Source: Halomonas cupida (GTDB lineage Bacteria; Pseudomonadota; Gammaproteobacteria; Pseudomonadales; Halomonadaceae). From it: 64,000 bases of DNA. Below the pieces are notes generated by a model. The model searched no databases and had not been told where the DNA came from. It worked only from the letters and a program-made list of their open reading frames with translations. Shown in pieces: positions 52,365 through 61,238 of this stretch. The translations under genes were made by a program, and so were the position numbers. The stretch covers positions 106,583 through 170,582 of the forward strand of contig NZ_FRCA01000011.1 of NCBI RefSeq assembly GCF_900142755.1, in the 5' to 3' direction. Within the stretch, counting starts at the first letter, position 1, and every line of letters starts with the position of its first letter.

Positions 52365-53153
52365 TCAGCCCCAGCCACCATCGACGGCAAGCTCCTGCCC
52401 GGAGATCGCCCGGCTATCGGCGCTGGCCAGGAACAGGGCGAGGGGAGCCACGTGATGAGCCTCGAGACGGAACTTCAGACACTGGTGTTGCTGGATCGAA
52501 GCCTCGTCGTCCGGGCCGATCCATTTCTCGAGCTGTCGTTCGGTGAGAATCGACCCCGGCACCAGCGTGTTGACACGAATGCCGTGTACACCGAGGTCGC
52601 GGGCCAGGCTGCGTGTCAGGCCATGCACTGCAGCCTTGGCGGTGATGTAGGAAGAGAGGCTCCCGATCGCCATCTGCACACTGATCGAGCCGAAGTTGAT
52701 GATTGAACCGCCACCGGCTTCAATCATTTGATGCGCGGCAGCCTGCGCCGCGAAGAACATCGGACGCAGATTGAGCGACATTCGCTCGTCCCAATAGTCG
52801 GCATCGATGTCCTGCCAGCGGTGGCGGTCATCATTGGCGGCGTTGTTCACCAGCGTATGGATCGGTCCCAGCGAGGCACCGACCTCAGCGATGACGGCCT
52901 GCAGCGCTGCCACATCCCGAACGTCGCAATAGCGATAGTGTGGCGCGGCACCGGTTTCCGCCTTCAGCTCCTCGACCAGTGTTCGGCTGGCAGCTTCATC
53001 GATATCGACAAGGACCACCCGGGCCCCCTGATGGTGAAAGGCACGGGTCATCGCGGCGCCAATTCCGCTGCCGCCTCCGGTGATGAAGACCACTCGATCC
53101 TTGAGACTGGGGTAATGCGTCACATCGTCATCGCTCATTCGTTCACGGCTCAT
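52365..53153 (-). CDS. SDR related to NAD+-dependent D-xylose 1-dehydrogenase
   Basis: A 262-aa SDR with TGGGSGIGAA near residue 27, the catalytic Ser in NFGSIS, and SSYITAKAA (Tyr/Lys) near 168. It strongly recalls Caulobacter XylB: the NNAANDDRHRW block, YWDERMSLNLRPMFFAAQA and INFGSIS line up. It would oxidise D-xylose (or L-arabinose) to the lactone for the Weimberg/Dahms route; the later enzymes are not in the window. Start 53153 is preferred over ATG 53138; the frame reads further upstream through 15-bp repeats that I judge non-coding. Confidence 0.83.
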   Translation of the reverse strand: MSRERMSDDDVTHYPSLKDRVVFITGGGSGIGAAMTRAFHHQGARVVLVDIDEAASRTLVEELKAETGAAPHYRYCDVRDVAALQAVIAEVGASLGPIHTLVNNAANDDRHRWQDIDADYWDERMSLNLRPMFFAAQAAAHQMIEAGGGSIINFGSISVQMAIGSLSSYITAKAAVHGLTRSLARDLGVHGIRVNTLVPGSILTERQLEKWIGPDDEASIQQHQCLKFRLEAHHVAPLALFLASADSRAISGQELAVDGGWG

Positions 53154-53170
53154 TCGCTCACTCTCTTGCC

Positions 53171-53215
53171 TGCAACTTATTTGCCTGTAACTTATTTGTC
53201 TGTAACTTAGTTTTT
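53171..53215. repeat. Three tandem 15-bp repeats upstream of the xylose operon
   Basis: Units begin TGCAACTTATTTGCC (53171), TGTAACTTATTTGTC (53186) and TGTAACTTAGTTTTT (53201). They lie in the leader of the leftward operon. The regular spacing and AT-richness suggest protein-binding sites; if translated they would give a SYRQI/SYRQI/SCRQE peptide, which looks accidental. Confidence 0.7.
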
Positions 53216-53229
53216 TCTTTTTACTAAGT
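53205..53229. promoter_or_regulatory. Putative ROK/XylR operator
   Basis: ACTTAGT-N11-ACTAAGT, a perfect 7-bp inverted repeat with a T-rich centre, overlapping the third 15-bp repeat. Its TTAGT...ACTAA shape recalls known XylR operators. It lies between the divergent xylose operon and the ROK regulator. Confidence 0.6.
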
Positions 53230-53375
53230 GGCAAGGATGGTTTCTCGACACACATGCCTCAATGAGACATTGGTCTAGCTGCAGCAACCCCGGGCTGAAC
53301 CCGGTATGATCGAAACGGATGAATCAGTGAAAACGGTGTTCCACCGGCCGACAACACAAGGACGACGTTCCCTTC

Positions 53376-54578
53376 ATGTCCAGCAGTCATCAGCCGCACA
53401 GAGCAGGCGACCTGCTTTTCCTCAAGCGCCTCAATCGCAGCACCATCCTCGAGCTGGTTCGCCGCACACCGGGTCTGACACGCGCGGATATCGCCACTCA
53501 GGCGCAACTGACCAAGGCAACTGTCGGTGGCGGCGTCCAGTCGCTGCTCGAGCAGGGATGGTTATGTGAGGGAGAGTTGCAGAAGAGCAGTGGCGGGCGG
53601 CCCGGCCGTGCTCTGCACCTCAATGAACAACGTTTCGCCATGCTCGGTGCGGAAGTCGGCGTCCATGGCCTGCGGCTGGTGGCCTGCACCCCCTCGGGAC
53701 GGGTTCTCGAGTCCCTCAATGAGCGCCTGCCCCTCTCTTCCCCCGAAGTCGCTGCCGAACGACTGGCAGAACTGCTGCAGACACTGATGCAATCACCGTC
53801 ACTTGATGGCTACCACCTGCTGGGAACGGGTATCGCTCTGCCCGGTCCGGTGGCACCGGAAGATGCCATTCTGCGTGTCGCACCGAATCTGGGCTGGCGC
53901 GAAGTGAGATTCCTCGACCTACTGCACGCCCACCTGCCTCGCCAGGACACCATATGGGTGATGGAAAATGAAGCCAAATCAGCAGCTTTTGGCGAACTGT
54001 ACTTCCGCACCGGCAGCATTCCTGCCTCGCTGGTCTATATCAGCGCCGGCACCGGTATCGGCAGTGGCATGGTAGAAGGAAACCGCCTTCCACTGCTGTC
54101 CCGAGGACACCAGGGACTGGCCGGAGAAATCGGCCACACCGTCCTGCAACCCGGAGGCCTCTACTGCCACTGCGGCAATCGTGGCTGCGCCGAGACTCTG
54201 GTCAGCGGCTGGTCGATCCGTGCCGCTCTGGGCATCAACGAGGAAGAGGATCTGATCGAGGCGATCCAACCTCGCCTCCAGGAGCCGCAGGTCCAACTCA
54301 CCCTACGCCGAGCAGGAGAGGCACTGGGTGCCTTGATACTCAATCTTCACCACACCCAGAACCCCTCGGAAATCGTTCTCGGCGGTTCGCTGGTACGGCT
54401 CGGGGGCCCCTTCCTCGAGCCCGCTCTGGCCTACTTCAGGGACAACCAGGCCCGCCTGCTGAGTGACTCTCGGCCGGTTCCGCTGAGAGTCATCGAGGAT
54501 GCCACTCTGGTCGCTGCGCGGGGTGCCGCCGCACAGGTTCTGGCCAATGTCATCCACGGCAGCAATGAACTGTTGTGA
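53376..54578 (+). CDS. ROK-family transcriptional regulator (XylR-like)
   Basis: A 400-aa repressor-type protein. An N-terminal winged helix (about 15-75: RRTPGLTRADIATQAQLTKA) is followed by a ROK domain with ATP/sugar motifs, YISAGTGIGSG near residue 223 and the zinc motif CHCGNRGCAE near 267. The divergent position next to the xylose-dehydrogenase/ABC/GH43 operon, with an XylR-like palindrome between, suggests it represses that operon until the pentose is bound. Start ATG 53376. Confidence 0.88.
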   Translation: MSSSHQPHRAGDLLFLKRLNRSTILELVRRTPGLTRADIATQAQLTKATVGGGVQSLLEQGWLCEGELQKSSGGRPGRALHLNEQRFAMLGAEVGVHGLRLVACTPSGRVLESLNERLPLSSPEVAAERLAELLQTLMQSPSLDGYHLLGTGIALPGPVAPEDAILRVAPNLGWREVRFLDLLHAHLPRQDTIWVMENEAKSAAFGELYFRTGSIPASLVYISAGTGIGSGMVEGNRLPLLSRGHQGLAGEIGHTVLQPGGLYCHCGNRGCAETLVSGWSIRAALGINEEEDLIEAIQPRLQEPQVQLTLRRAGEALGALILNLHHTQNPSEIVLGGSLVRLGGPFLEPALAYFRDNQARLLSDSRPVPLRVIEDATLVAARGAAAQVLANVIHGSNELL

Positions 54579-54754
54579 GTCATGCCTGGGCTGGGTAGAG
54601 GCAGCAGGACTATGTAATTTTATTGAACATACTCACAGGAGCCATTCGAGTCCCGACAGCGGCGGTGACGTTCGCCGGAATGGCACATACTGCCCCCTGT
54701 TGCCATCCTGTGGTGGTTCAACTGTGGTGGTTCAACAAGGAGTCTGGTTGCCGC

Positions 54755-55927
54755 ATGTCGTCTCTATCTATTACCTCGAAACAGGCCATTACCTCAAAAC
54801 GGGCCATTACCCCACAACAGGCCCGCGCCATCTGGATGCGCGCCCAACGACTCGATGAAGTTGCCCCCTTTGGCAAGGGCCCGGCTGCCACCCGAGCGGC
54901 GGTGGAACATCTGGGCTATGTGCAGATCGACACCATTCATGTCATCGAACGTAGCCACCACCATATTCTGTATACCCGCATCCCCGACTATGCTCGCGCC
55001 GACCTGGAACATGCCCAGTCCCGCGACAGGAGTGTGTTCGAATACTGGACCCACGCACTGTCCTACGTGCCCAGCACCGACTATCGCTACTTCATGCCGG
55101 CCATGGCCCGCCATCGTGAGCAACCGTCACGCTCCTTTACCTCCATCGATCCCGATGACTATTCGGCACTGCTCAAACGCATCCGTCGACATGGTCCGCT
55201 GTCGATTCGCGACATAGAAGAACCGCGTGTGGAAAAGGAGCATCCCTGGGATAGCCGCAAACCCTCTCGAAAGCTGCTCAAGTACGGCTTCTATACTGGA
55301 GACCTGGCCATCAGTGAACGGGTGGGGATGCTCAAGCGCTACGACTTGACCCGTCGTCACTTCCAATGGCAACAGCGCCCACGCCCGGCCACCGAGCGCC
55401 AGCTGGCACGCTATTATCTGACCCGGGCTCTGCGTGCCCAGGGAATCGTAAGCCTGGACTCCATCTGCTACGGCAACGCCTCGATGAAACCGCTGGTCGC
55501 CAGTCTGATCGAAACCGAGGTGCGCCAGAAGCGCCTGCTCCCGGTGCACATCGACTCACGCTCTGGCCCACAGCATTGGGCTGAGCCAGCCACACTGGAC
55601 CAACCTGCGCAGCTCGATGGCACACCGCTGGTCCATATCCTGTCGCCCTTCGATCCTCTGGTCATCCAGCGCAAGCGTCTGAAGCTGTTCTTCGATTACG
55701 AGCATCGCTTCGAGGCCTATGTGCCCCCCGGCGATCGTGTATTCGGTTACTTCGCCCTACCGGTGCTGATCGGCGATCGAATCGTGGCAGTGCTCGATCT
55801 GAAGACCGACCGCCAGCAACAGCGGCTGCTGATTCAGCAATGGACCTGGATAGCGCCGCGGAGTGCGGAGCTGAAAGCTGCCATTGAAGCGGAACTGGAG
55901 CGTTTCGAGCGCTTTCAGTTGGCCTGA
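54755..55927 (+). CDS. Winged-helix DNA glycosylase YcaQ (AlkX) family
   Basis: A 390-aa HTH_42 protein (E. coli YcaQ 410 aa). YcaQ removes alkylated bases and unhooks interstrand crosslinks. The catalytic Q-hydrophobic-D motif is present as VQIDTI (Q57, D59), followed by ERSHHHIL. The C-terminal region LSPFDPLVIQRKRLKLFFDYEHRFEAYVP is a strong family signature. ATG 54755 is chosen; the frame is open back to 54623, but the extra 44 residues are not family-like, and GGAG lies 12 bases before 54755. Confidence 0.88.
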   Translation: MSSLSITSKQAITSKRAITPQQARAIWMRAQRLDEVAPFGKGPAATRAAVEHLGYVQIDTIHVIERSHHHILYTRIPDYARADLEHAQSRDRSVFEYWTHALSYVPSTDYRYFMPAMARHREQPSRSFTSIDPDDYSALLKRIRRHGPLSIRDIEEPRVEKEHPWDSRKPSRKLLKYGFYTGDLAISERVGMLKRYDLTRRHFQWQQRPRPATERQLARYYLTRALRAQGIVSLDSICYGNASMKPLVASLIETEVRQKRLLPVHIDSRSGPQHWAEPATLDQPAQLDGTPLVHILSPFDPLVIQRKRLKLFFDYEHRFEAYVPPGDRVFGYFALPVLIGDRIVAVLDLKTDRQQQRLLIQQWTWIAPRSAELKAAIEAELERFERFQLA

Positions 55928-55947
55928 ACTCCACTCGGCTGAGCCGC

Positions 55948-56121
55948 TATTAACATGGCAATCAAATAGCTCATCCTGATCGATGTGATTGTCGTCCACA
56001 CCACACTGGCGCAGATGCGCAGGATCTGCTGGTGTAGTGAGGTCTCGCGTCGGCCTGAGGGCCGACGGCGGCACGTCCCTGTGCCGCCATTAACCCAACA
56101 TGAAAGCATGTCGGGTTAATA
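55948..56121 (-). repeat. Five-hairpin repeat element, copy E (tandem with F)
   Basis: Minus-strand copy, opposite to the upstream YcaQ-like gene, with both TATTAAC and GGGTTAATA ends. Hairpin 1 reads ACATG/CATGT, an A-T pair where copy A has G-C and copies B and D have G-U. Its right end shares the bases TAATA with copy F, so the two are head-to-tail. Confidence 0.92.
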
Positions 56122-56289
56122 ACATGGCAATCAAATAGCTCATCCTGATCGATGTGGTTTTCGTCCACACCACACTGGCACAGATGCGTGGATCTGCTGG
56201 TGTAGTGAGGTCTCGCGTCGGCCTGAGGGGCGACGGCGGCACGTCCCTGTGCCGCCATTAACCCAACATGAAAGCATGTCGGGTTAATA
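56117..56289 (-). repeat. Five-hairpin repeat element, copy F (tandem with E)
   Basis: Nearly identical to copy E in the same orientation, with a few differences in hairpins 3-5. The region from its end to the next gene (56290-56466) shows no further feature and should hold the promoter of the antiporter-family gene. Confidence 0.92.
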
Positions 56290-56466
56290 ATACTGCGCAA
56301 ACCTCTTGAGAAGTCCGCCGGGCCTGATCATGATTCGTCGGCTGTCCGAGCCAACATCAGGGGCTGAATAACTGCTTTGAACCAGCCCCGGCGAAGTCTC
56401 GAACAGCCCTGAGCGAAGCCTTGAATATCATGGGCATCCAGGCACGAGAACAAGGAACTATCACCC

Positions 56467-57927
56467 ATGCCATCCGCCAGCCTCACCACATCAACACCTC
56501 TCCGGGATCCCTTCATCCGCCGCAGCATTCTCCCGGTCATGGGACTTTTCATCGCCATCTATCTTTCGGCATTGGCCTTTGACTACCACATCAATTCCGT
56601 GGTGCTGTCCATTGTGCTGATGGTGACACTGTGTCTGCTGAGGGTACCTGTCGCCATCGCCCTCATCGCCTCGGCCCTGCTCGGAGCCCTGCACAGCGGC
56701 CTGCCGATGAACGATGCCATCTCCGCCTTGAACGACAATCTACTGATCGGCGCCCAGGTAGGTATCACTTACGTCATGATTGGGGCGTTCGCCGTGGCGA
56801 TCGCTCGCAGTGGTCTGGTGGATCTGCTCGCCCACTGGATAGCCTCCCGCCTCGATCTGAGTGAGGGAGCCACCAACAAGGGCATCAAGTGGCTGTTGTT
56901 CCTGACACTGATCGCCGCCTCTGTGATGTCACAGAACCTGGTGCCCGTGCATATCGCCTTCATCCCCATTCTGATCCCACCGCTGCTGGGTGTTATGAAC
57001 CGACTCAGCATCGATCGACGCGCGATAGCCTGTATCCTCGCCTGCTCGATCAGCGCCAGCTATCTACTGCTGCCGACAGGTTTCGGCGCTATCTACCTGA
57101 ATGAAATCCTGCTCAGCAATGTCAACTCCGTCGGCGAGGCCCACAACCTGACCGTAACCGCGGGGATGGTGCCGAAGGCCATGCTGTTGCCAGTAATGGG
57201 AATCCTCGTGGGCATGCTGGTTGCCATCTTCATCAGCTACCGTAAACCACGCGACTATCAGACCGTACCGCTTACCGACCTGCACATGGACCAGCCGCCG
57301 CACCAGCTCAAGGTCGGCCAGTTGCTGACGACACTGGCCGCACTGGCTGTGGCCCTGGCCTGTCAGCTAGCGTTCGACTCATTGCTGGTAGGGGCGATGG
57401 TCGGCTTCATGATCCTCGCCTGTAGCGGTGTCTTTCGCTGGAGCGAGCAGGACGACGTGTTCACCGAGGGGGTGCGTATGATGGCGCAGATCGCGGTGAT
57501 CATTACCATCGCTTCAGGATTCTCGGGTGTGCTCAATGCCACTGGCGAGATTGCTCCGCTGGTCTCCGCCACCGCCGACCTGATCGGCGACAACATGGCG
57601 CTTGGCGCCGCCCTGATGTTGATCGTTGGGCTGTTCATCACCATCGGCTTTGGTGACTCCTTTGCCAGCGTGCCGATACTGGCCCCGATCTATGTCCCCC
57701 TCGCACTTGCTCTCGGCTTCTCGCCAATGGCCACCGTCGCACTATTGGGAGCCGCTGCCGCTCTGGGCGACGCAGGCTCCCCGGCATCCACCATTACCCT
57801 CGGCGCCACCGCCGGGCTCAACGCCGACGGCCAGCACGACCATATTCGAGACAGCGTGATCCCCACCTTTTCCCATGCCAACTTCGGTATGCTGCTGTTC
57901 GCGTGGGCGGCGGCAATGCTGCTGTAG
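56467..57927 (+). CDS. Na+/H+ antiporter-family permease (NhaC/YuiF-like)
   Basis: A 486-aa inner-membrane protein with about 12 helices. The first half contains LRVPVAIALIASALLGALHSG and the re-entrant-type SQNLVPVHIAFIPILIPPLL; the second has a parallel GFGDSFASVPILAPIYVPLAL, in the manner of ion-transporter-superfamily carriers. Members are annotated as Na+/H+ antiporters or amino-acid permeases, and I cannot choose. An AAGGA ribosome site precedes the ATG. Confidence 0.78.
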   Translation: MPSASLTTSTPLRDPFIRRSILPVMGLFIAIYLSALAFDYHINSVVLSIVLMVTLCLLRVPVAIALIASALLGALHSGLPMNDAISALNDNLLIGAQVGITYVMIGAFAVAIARSGLVDLLAHWIASRLDLSEGATNKGIKWLLFLTLIAASVMSQNLVPVHIAFIPILIPPLLGVMNRLSIDRRAIACILACSISASYLLLPTGFGAIYLNEILLSNVNSVGEAHNLTVTAGMVPKAMLLPVMGILVGMLVAIFISYRKPRDYQTVPLTDLHMDQPPHQLKVGQLLTTLAALAVALACQLAFDSLLVGAMVGFMILACSGVFRWSEQDDVFTEGVRMMAQIAVIITIASGFSGVLNATGEIAPLVSATADLIGDNMALGAALMLIVGLFITIGFGDSFASVPILAPIYVPLALALGFSPMATVALLGAAAALGDAGSPASTITLGATAGLNADGQHDHIRDSVIPTFSHANFGMLLFAWAAAMLL

Positions 57928-58072
57928 TAAAACAGCGGGTACGCCGTTCGTACGGGAGAAGCACCTACCTCAGCACACCACTGCAGGACGCCGAGACAGA
58001 AGGCCCTGCGGTCGATCGCGCCATATCACCGTTGCCTTCACCGGAGATGGAGATTCACGTATCGCACGACGT

Positions 58073-58459
58073 TCACCCAGGACGTCGCGGTAACTTGTCC
58101 GACAGTTCGACCCAGTTGACCCGTTCGTCCCAGTGCACATGAACGTCCGGCTCGAAATCTGTATGGGTATCGAGCAGCGCGGCGTAGAAGTGAATCTCAT
58201 CCGGAAAGCTGTCCGCTTCGAATGCCACAGGCGAGCCGCATCTGGCACAGAAGGAGCGTCTCACACCGGGGCTTGATTCATAGACCTTCGGCACAGCCCC
58301 CGTCCATTGCCAGGCTCCGTGTGGTACTCCCATGAAAGTGGTGAACGGCGATGCCGTCTGGCGACGACAGGACTCACAATGGCAGTGTGCGCGCCAGTTC
58401 TCGAGCCCATCATAGGTAAAACTGACGGCACCACAGAGGCATCTTCCAGTTTGTGACAT
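58073..58459 (-). CDS. GFA/CENP-V domain zinc protein
   Basis: A 128-aa single-domain protein of the glutathione-dependent formaldehyde-activating family. Zinc-binding cysteines are in CLCGAV (near residue 8), CHCESCRR (near 26) and CARCGSPV (near 71). Most members, despite the name, have no proven reaction. It stands alone, convergent with the antiporter-family gene and divergent from the EEP gene. Confidence 0.87.
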   Translation of the reverse strand: MSQTGRCLCGAVSFTYDGLENWRAHCHCESCRRQTASPFTTFMGVPHGAWQWTGAVPKVYESSPGVRRSFCARCGSPVAFEADSFPDEIHFYAALLDTHTDFEPDVHVHWDERVNWVELSDKLPRRPG

Positions 58460-58596
58460 ATCGCCCTCGCTTCAACCCTCAGTCGATTCAGCGGTGAACC
58501 AGGTGTCATCCACGCGTCATATCCCCTGCACACGTCATCCATAGAGTTGGCTTGAGCACTGTCCGTACGGATTCAGTCAAGACCAGGGGGAGAGTC

Positions 58597-59586
58597 ATGG
58601 CAAGCTTCAAGGTCGGCACCTTCAATCTCTACAACCTTGTCCTGCCGGGGCATCATTACTACGGCGACAACGTCTACTCGCAGAATCTCTATGATCGCAA
58701 GCGTGAATGGATCCGTCAGCGCGTGCAGAACATGGAGGCCGAGATCATCGGTTTTCAGGAAGTCTTTCAGCGTCAGGCGCTGATTGAGGCACTGGAGGGC
58801 ACGGAGTTTTCCCCCGAGCAGGTTCATGTGCTGGGTGAAGACGGCAGCTCCCCCGTGGTCGGCCTGGCATCACGTTTCGAACTGATCGATGAGCCACAGA
58901 GTATCCGTGAGATTCCCGCCGCCATTCTTGATGCCATTCCCACTGGCGAGTTGGGCATCCGCGAGTTCTCTCGCCCACCACTCAAGACACGCATCGTGCT
59001 ACCCGAGGGGCACGAGCTGACCGTATTGGTGTGTCATCTCAAGTCCAAGCGCCCGATGATCCTCAGTGGCGAGGACGAGGATGACTTCCTGACCCAGGCT
59101 CTGGGATCGACACGCTCCTTGTTGCGTCGTTCGATCGAGGCGGCGGGTATCCGCCATTTGGCCCTCGAGGCCATGGCCGACAACGATGCGCCGCTGATGG
59201 TGATCGGTGATCTCAACGACGCGACTCACTCGGTCACCACTCAGATCATGGCGGGGCCACATCCCTGGAAGTTCGATCCGCGCCCGGTCAAGGAACGCCA
59301 CTGGGACCGCCTGCTCTACAGCAGTTTCGATATCATCGCCCAGCGCTCGCTCAAGAACCAATGGCCGACCTACATCTACAACGGCCGTTACGAGGAACTC
59401 GACCACATCCTCGTTTCCCAGGAGTTCTACTTCCGTAACCCGGACCGCATTGGCGACATGGATTACGTCCATGTGCTGGACGACCAGCTCAAGGACGACA
59501 CCCTGTCCCGTGACCGGCTCCCTCGCTGGAAGTCCGATCACGGTCAGGTCGTGGCGACCTTCCGGCTACGGGAAGAACGCAGCTGA
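58597..59586 (+). CDS. Endonuclease/exonuclease/phosphatase-family protein
   Basis: A 329-aa EEP-fold protein without signal peptide. Motifs in order are GTFNLYNLV (residue ~7), GFQEVF near 53, VCHLKSKRP near 148, GDLNDATHS near 208, EELDHILVS near 269 and WKSDHGQVVA at the C-terminus. It probably acts as a metal-dependent nuclease or phosphodiesterase. ATG 58597 follows AGGGGGAGAG; an in-frame start 15 codons earlier is weaker. It converges with comM. Confidence 0.85.
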   Translation: MASFKVGTFNLYNLVLPGHHYYGDNVYSQNLYDRKREWIRQRVQNMEAEIIGFQEVFQRQALIEALEGTEFSPEQVHVLGEDGSSPVVGLASRFELIDEPQSIREIPAAILDAIPTGELGIREFSRPPLKTRIVLPEGHELTVLVCHLKSKRPMILSGEDEDDFLTQALGSTRSLLRRSIEAAGIRHLALEAMADNDAPLMVIGDLNDATHSVTTQIMAGPHPWKFDPRPVKERHWDRLLYSSFDIIAQRSLKNQWPTYIYNGRYEELDHILVSQEFYFRNPDRIGDMDYVHVLDDQLKDDTLSRDRLPRWKSDHGQVVATFRLREERS

Positions 59587-59611
59587 GGAGGAATATCAAC
59601 GCTGATGCCAC

Positions 59612-61117
59612 TCATCCTCCCTTGAGCATCCGATCCAACTGCCGATAACTGATGGCCTCGATCAATTGCTCGCGTGAGGGTCTCTCCAGGCCGGCGAGAT
59701 CGGCCAGAGTCAGGGCCACTCTCAGTACACGGTGATAGGCGCGGGCGGAAAGCGCCAGACGATCAAGGGTTTCGGCCAACCAGGCACGGTCAGTGGCACC
59801 GAGGGCACAGGCGTCATCAAGCTGTCGCCCACTCAAATGGGCATTGATACCGCCGCGAGCGGCCTGGCGCTGACGTGCTGCCATGACCCGCTCCCGCACC
59901 GACTCGGTACTCTCTCCCGACTCGCGGGACGTCAACTGACTGGCCTTGAGTGCCGGCACTTCGACCTGCAGATCAATACGATCCAGCAGCGGCCCCGATA
60001 GGCGCGACTGATAGCGCTGAATCTGGCTGGCAGTGCAGACGCACGCCTGACGAGGGTCCCCCAGGTGCCCGCAGGGGCAGGGATTCATGGCCGCAACCAA
60101 CTGGAAACGCGCAGGATAGCGTCGCTCATGGCTGGCACGGGAAATATGAATCTCGCCGGACTCCATCGGCTCACGCATGACTTCGAGGACATGGCGGCTG
60201 AACTCGGGCAGTTCATCGAGAAACAACACCCCCAGGTGGGCCAGCGAAATCTCCCCGGGGCGCGGGCGACTGCCTCCGCCGACCAGAGCCACAGCACTGG
60301 CGGTATGGTGAGGGGCACGAAAGGGACGCCGTCCCCAGTCCTGCTCGATCGCCAGGCCACTGACCGAACGTATGGCAGCCACCTCGAGGATCTCGTCTTC
60401 GTCCAGCGCCGGCAGAATCCCCGGCAGACGACTGGCCAGCAGTGTCTTGCCGGTGCCCGGAGGGCCGGCAAACAGCAGATTGTGGCCGCCAGCCGCCGCC
60501 ACTTCCAGCGCACGTCGTGCCTGATGCTGGCCACGTACATCAGCCAGATCCGGCGTTTCGCTCAATGATGGTGCAGGGTCATCGGCCTGCCAGGGAGTGA
60601 TCAGGGTGTGACCGGCAAGATGGGCAACAACATCCACCAGGTGACGAGCCGGGAGCACTTCCAGACCACCGGCCAACGCGGCCTCGGCGGCATTGGCTTG
60701 AGGAACGATGACTCGCCGTCCGGCACGTCGAGTCGCCAGGGCGAAGGGCAGCATGCCGGTGACCGGTCGTAGATGGCCGTCCAATGCCAGCTCCCCGGCA
60801 CATTCAATGCCTTCCAGCGCTTCCGCGGGTAGTTGCCCGGAAGCCACCAGCAGCCCCAGAGCAATCGGCAGGTCAAAACGCCCGCCTTCCTTGGGCAAGT
60901 CGGCGGGCGCCAGATTCAGAGTGATACGGCGTAGCGGAAACGCGAATCCCGAGGTGGTCAGTGCGCTGCGGACTCGCTCGCGACTTTCCTTGACCGCGGC
61001 CTCGGGCAGACCCACCAGGGTCATCCCCGGCAGGCCATTGGCCAGATGGGCTTCAACATGAACCTCGGGGGCTTCCAGCCCCAGCCCGGCCCGGGTGGTG
61101 ATGATCGCCAGTGTCAT
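59612..61117 (-). CDS. comM: AAA+ ATPase ComM (YifB, Mg-chelatase-like)
   Basis: A 501-aa protein: an N-terminal Lon-protease-like domain (1-170), an AAA+ core with Walker A GPPGTGKTLLASR near residue 212, and a C-terminal Mg-chelatase lid domain. In Vibrio and Haemophilus ComM is a hexameric helicase aiding branch migration in natural transformation. The ATG at 61117 (MTLAIITTRAGLG) has AAGGGAG upstream. The ubiK gene lies upstream in the same direction, an arrangement common in gammaproteobacteria. Confidence 0.93.
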   Translation of the reverse strand: MTLAIITTRAGLGLEAPEVHVEAHLANGLPGMTLVGLPEAAVKESRERVRSALTTSGFAFPLRRITLNLAPADLPKEGGRFDLPIALGLLVASGQLPAEALEGIECAGELALDGHLRPVTGMLPFALATRRAGRRVIVPQANAAEAALAGGLEVLPARHLVDVVAHLAGHTLITPWQADDPAPSLSETPDLADVRGQHQARRALEVAAAGGHNLLFAGPPGTGKTLLASRLPGILPALDEDEILEVAAIRSVSGLAIEQDWGRRPFRAPHHTASAVALVGGGSRPRPGEISLAHLGVLFLDELPEFSRHVLEVMREPMESGEIHISRASHERRYPARFQLVAAMNPCPCGHLGDPRQACVCTASQIQRYQSRLSGPLLDRIDLQVEVPALKASQLTSRESGESTESVRERVMAARQRQAARGGINAHLSGRQLDDACALGATDRAWLAETLDRLALSARAYHRVLRVALTLADLAGLERPSREQLIEAISYRQLDRMLKGG

Positions 61118-61238
61118 GGGCACTCCCTTGCCTGCCACAGAACCACAGGCATCGGGGCCGTCAGACTATCAATCGGCTATCGCGCCGCACTTGGCGGCAG
61201 GTACACCCGGCTGACATTGGCGGTGTGCTGGTCCAGTC

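Noticed and set aside
51224..52546. 440-codon open frame antisense to the ABC binding-protein gene
   Set aside because: Same reason: shadow frame of a clear family-1 binding protein. The shorter opposite frames over the MFS and ATPase genes (45603-46523, 46496-47566) were rejected likewise.
53154..53255. N-terminal extension of the xylose-dehydrogenase-like SDR
   Set aside because: It would translate 15-bp tandem repeats into SYRQI-type units; no relative has this, and better starts lie at 53153 or 53138.
55948..56289. CRISPR-like array from the tandem repeats
   Set aside because: Units are ~170 bp and adjacent with no unique spacers; no cas genes nearby.
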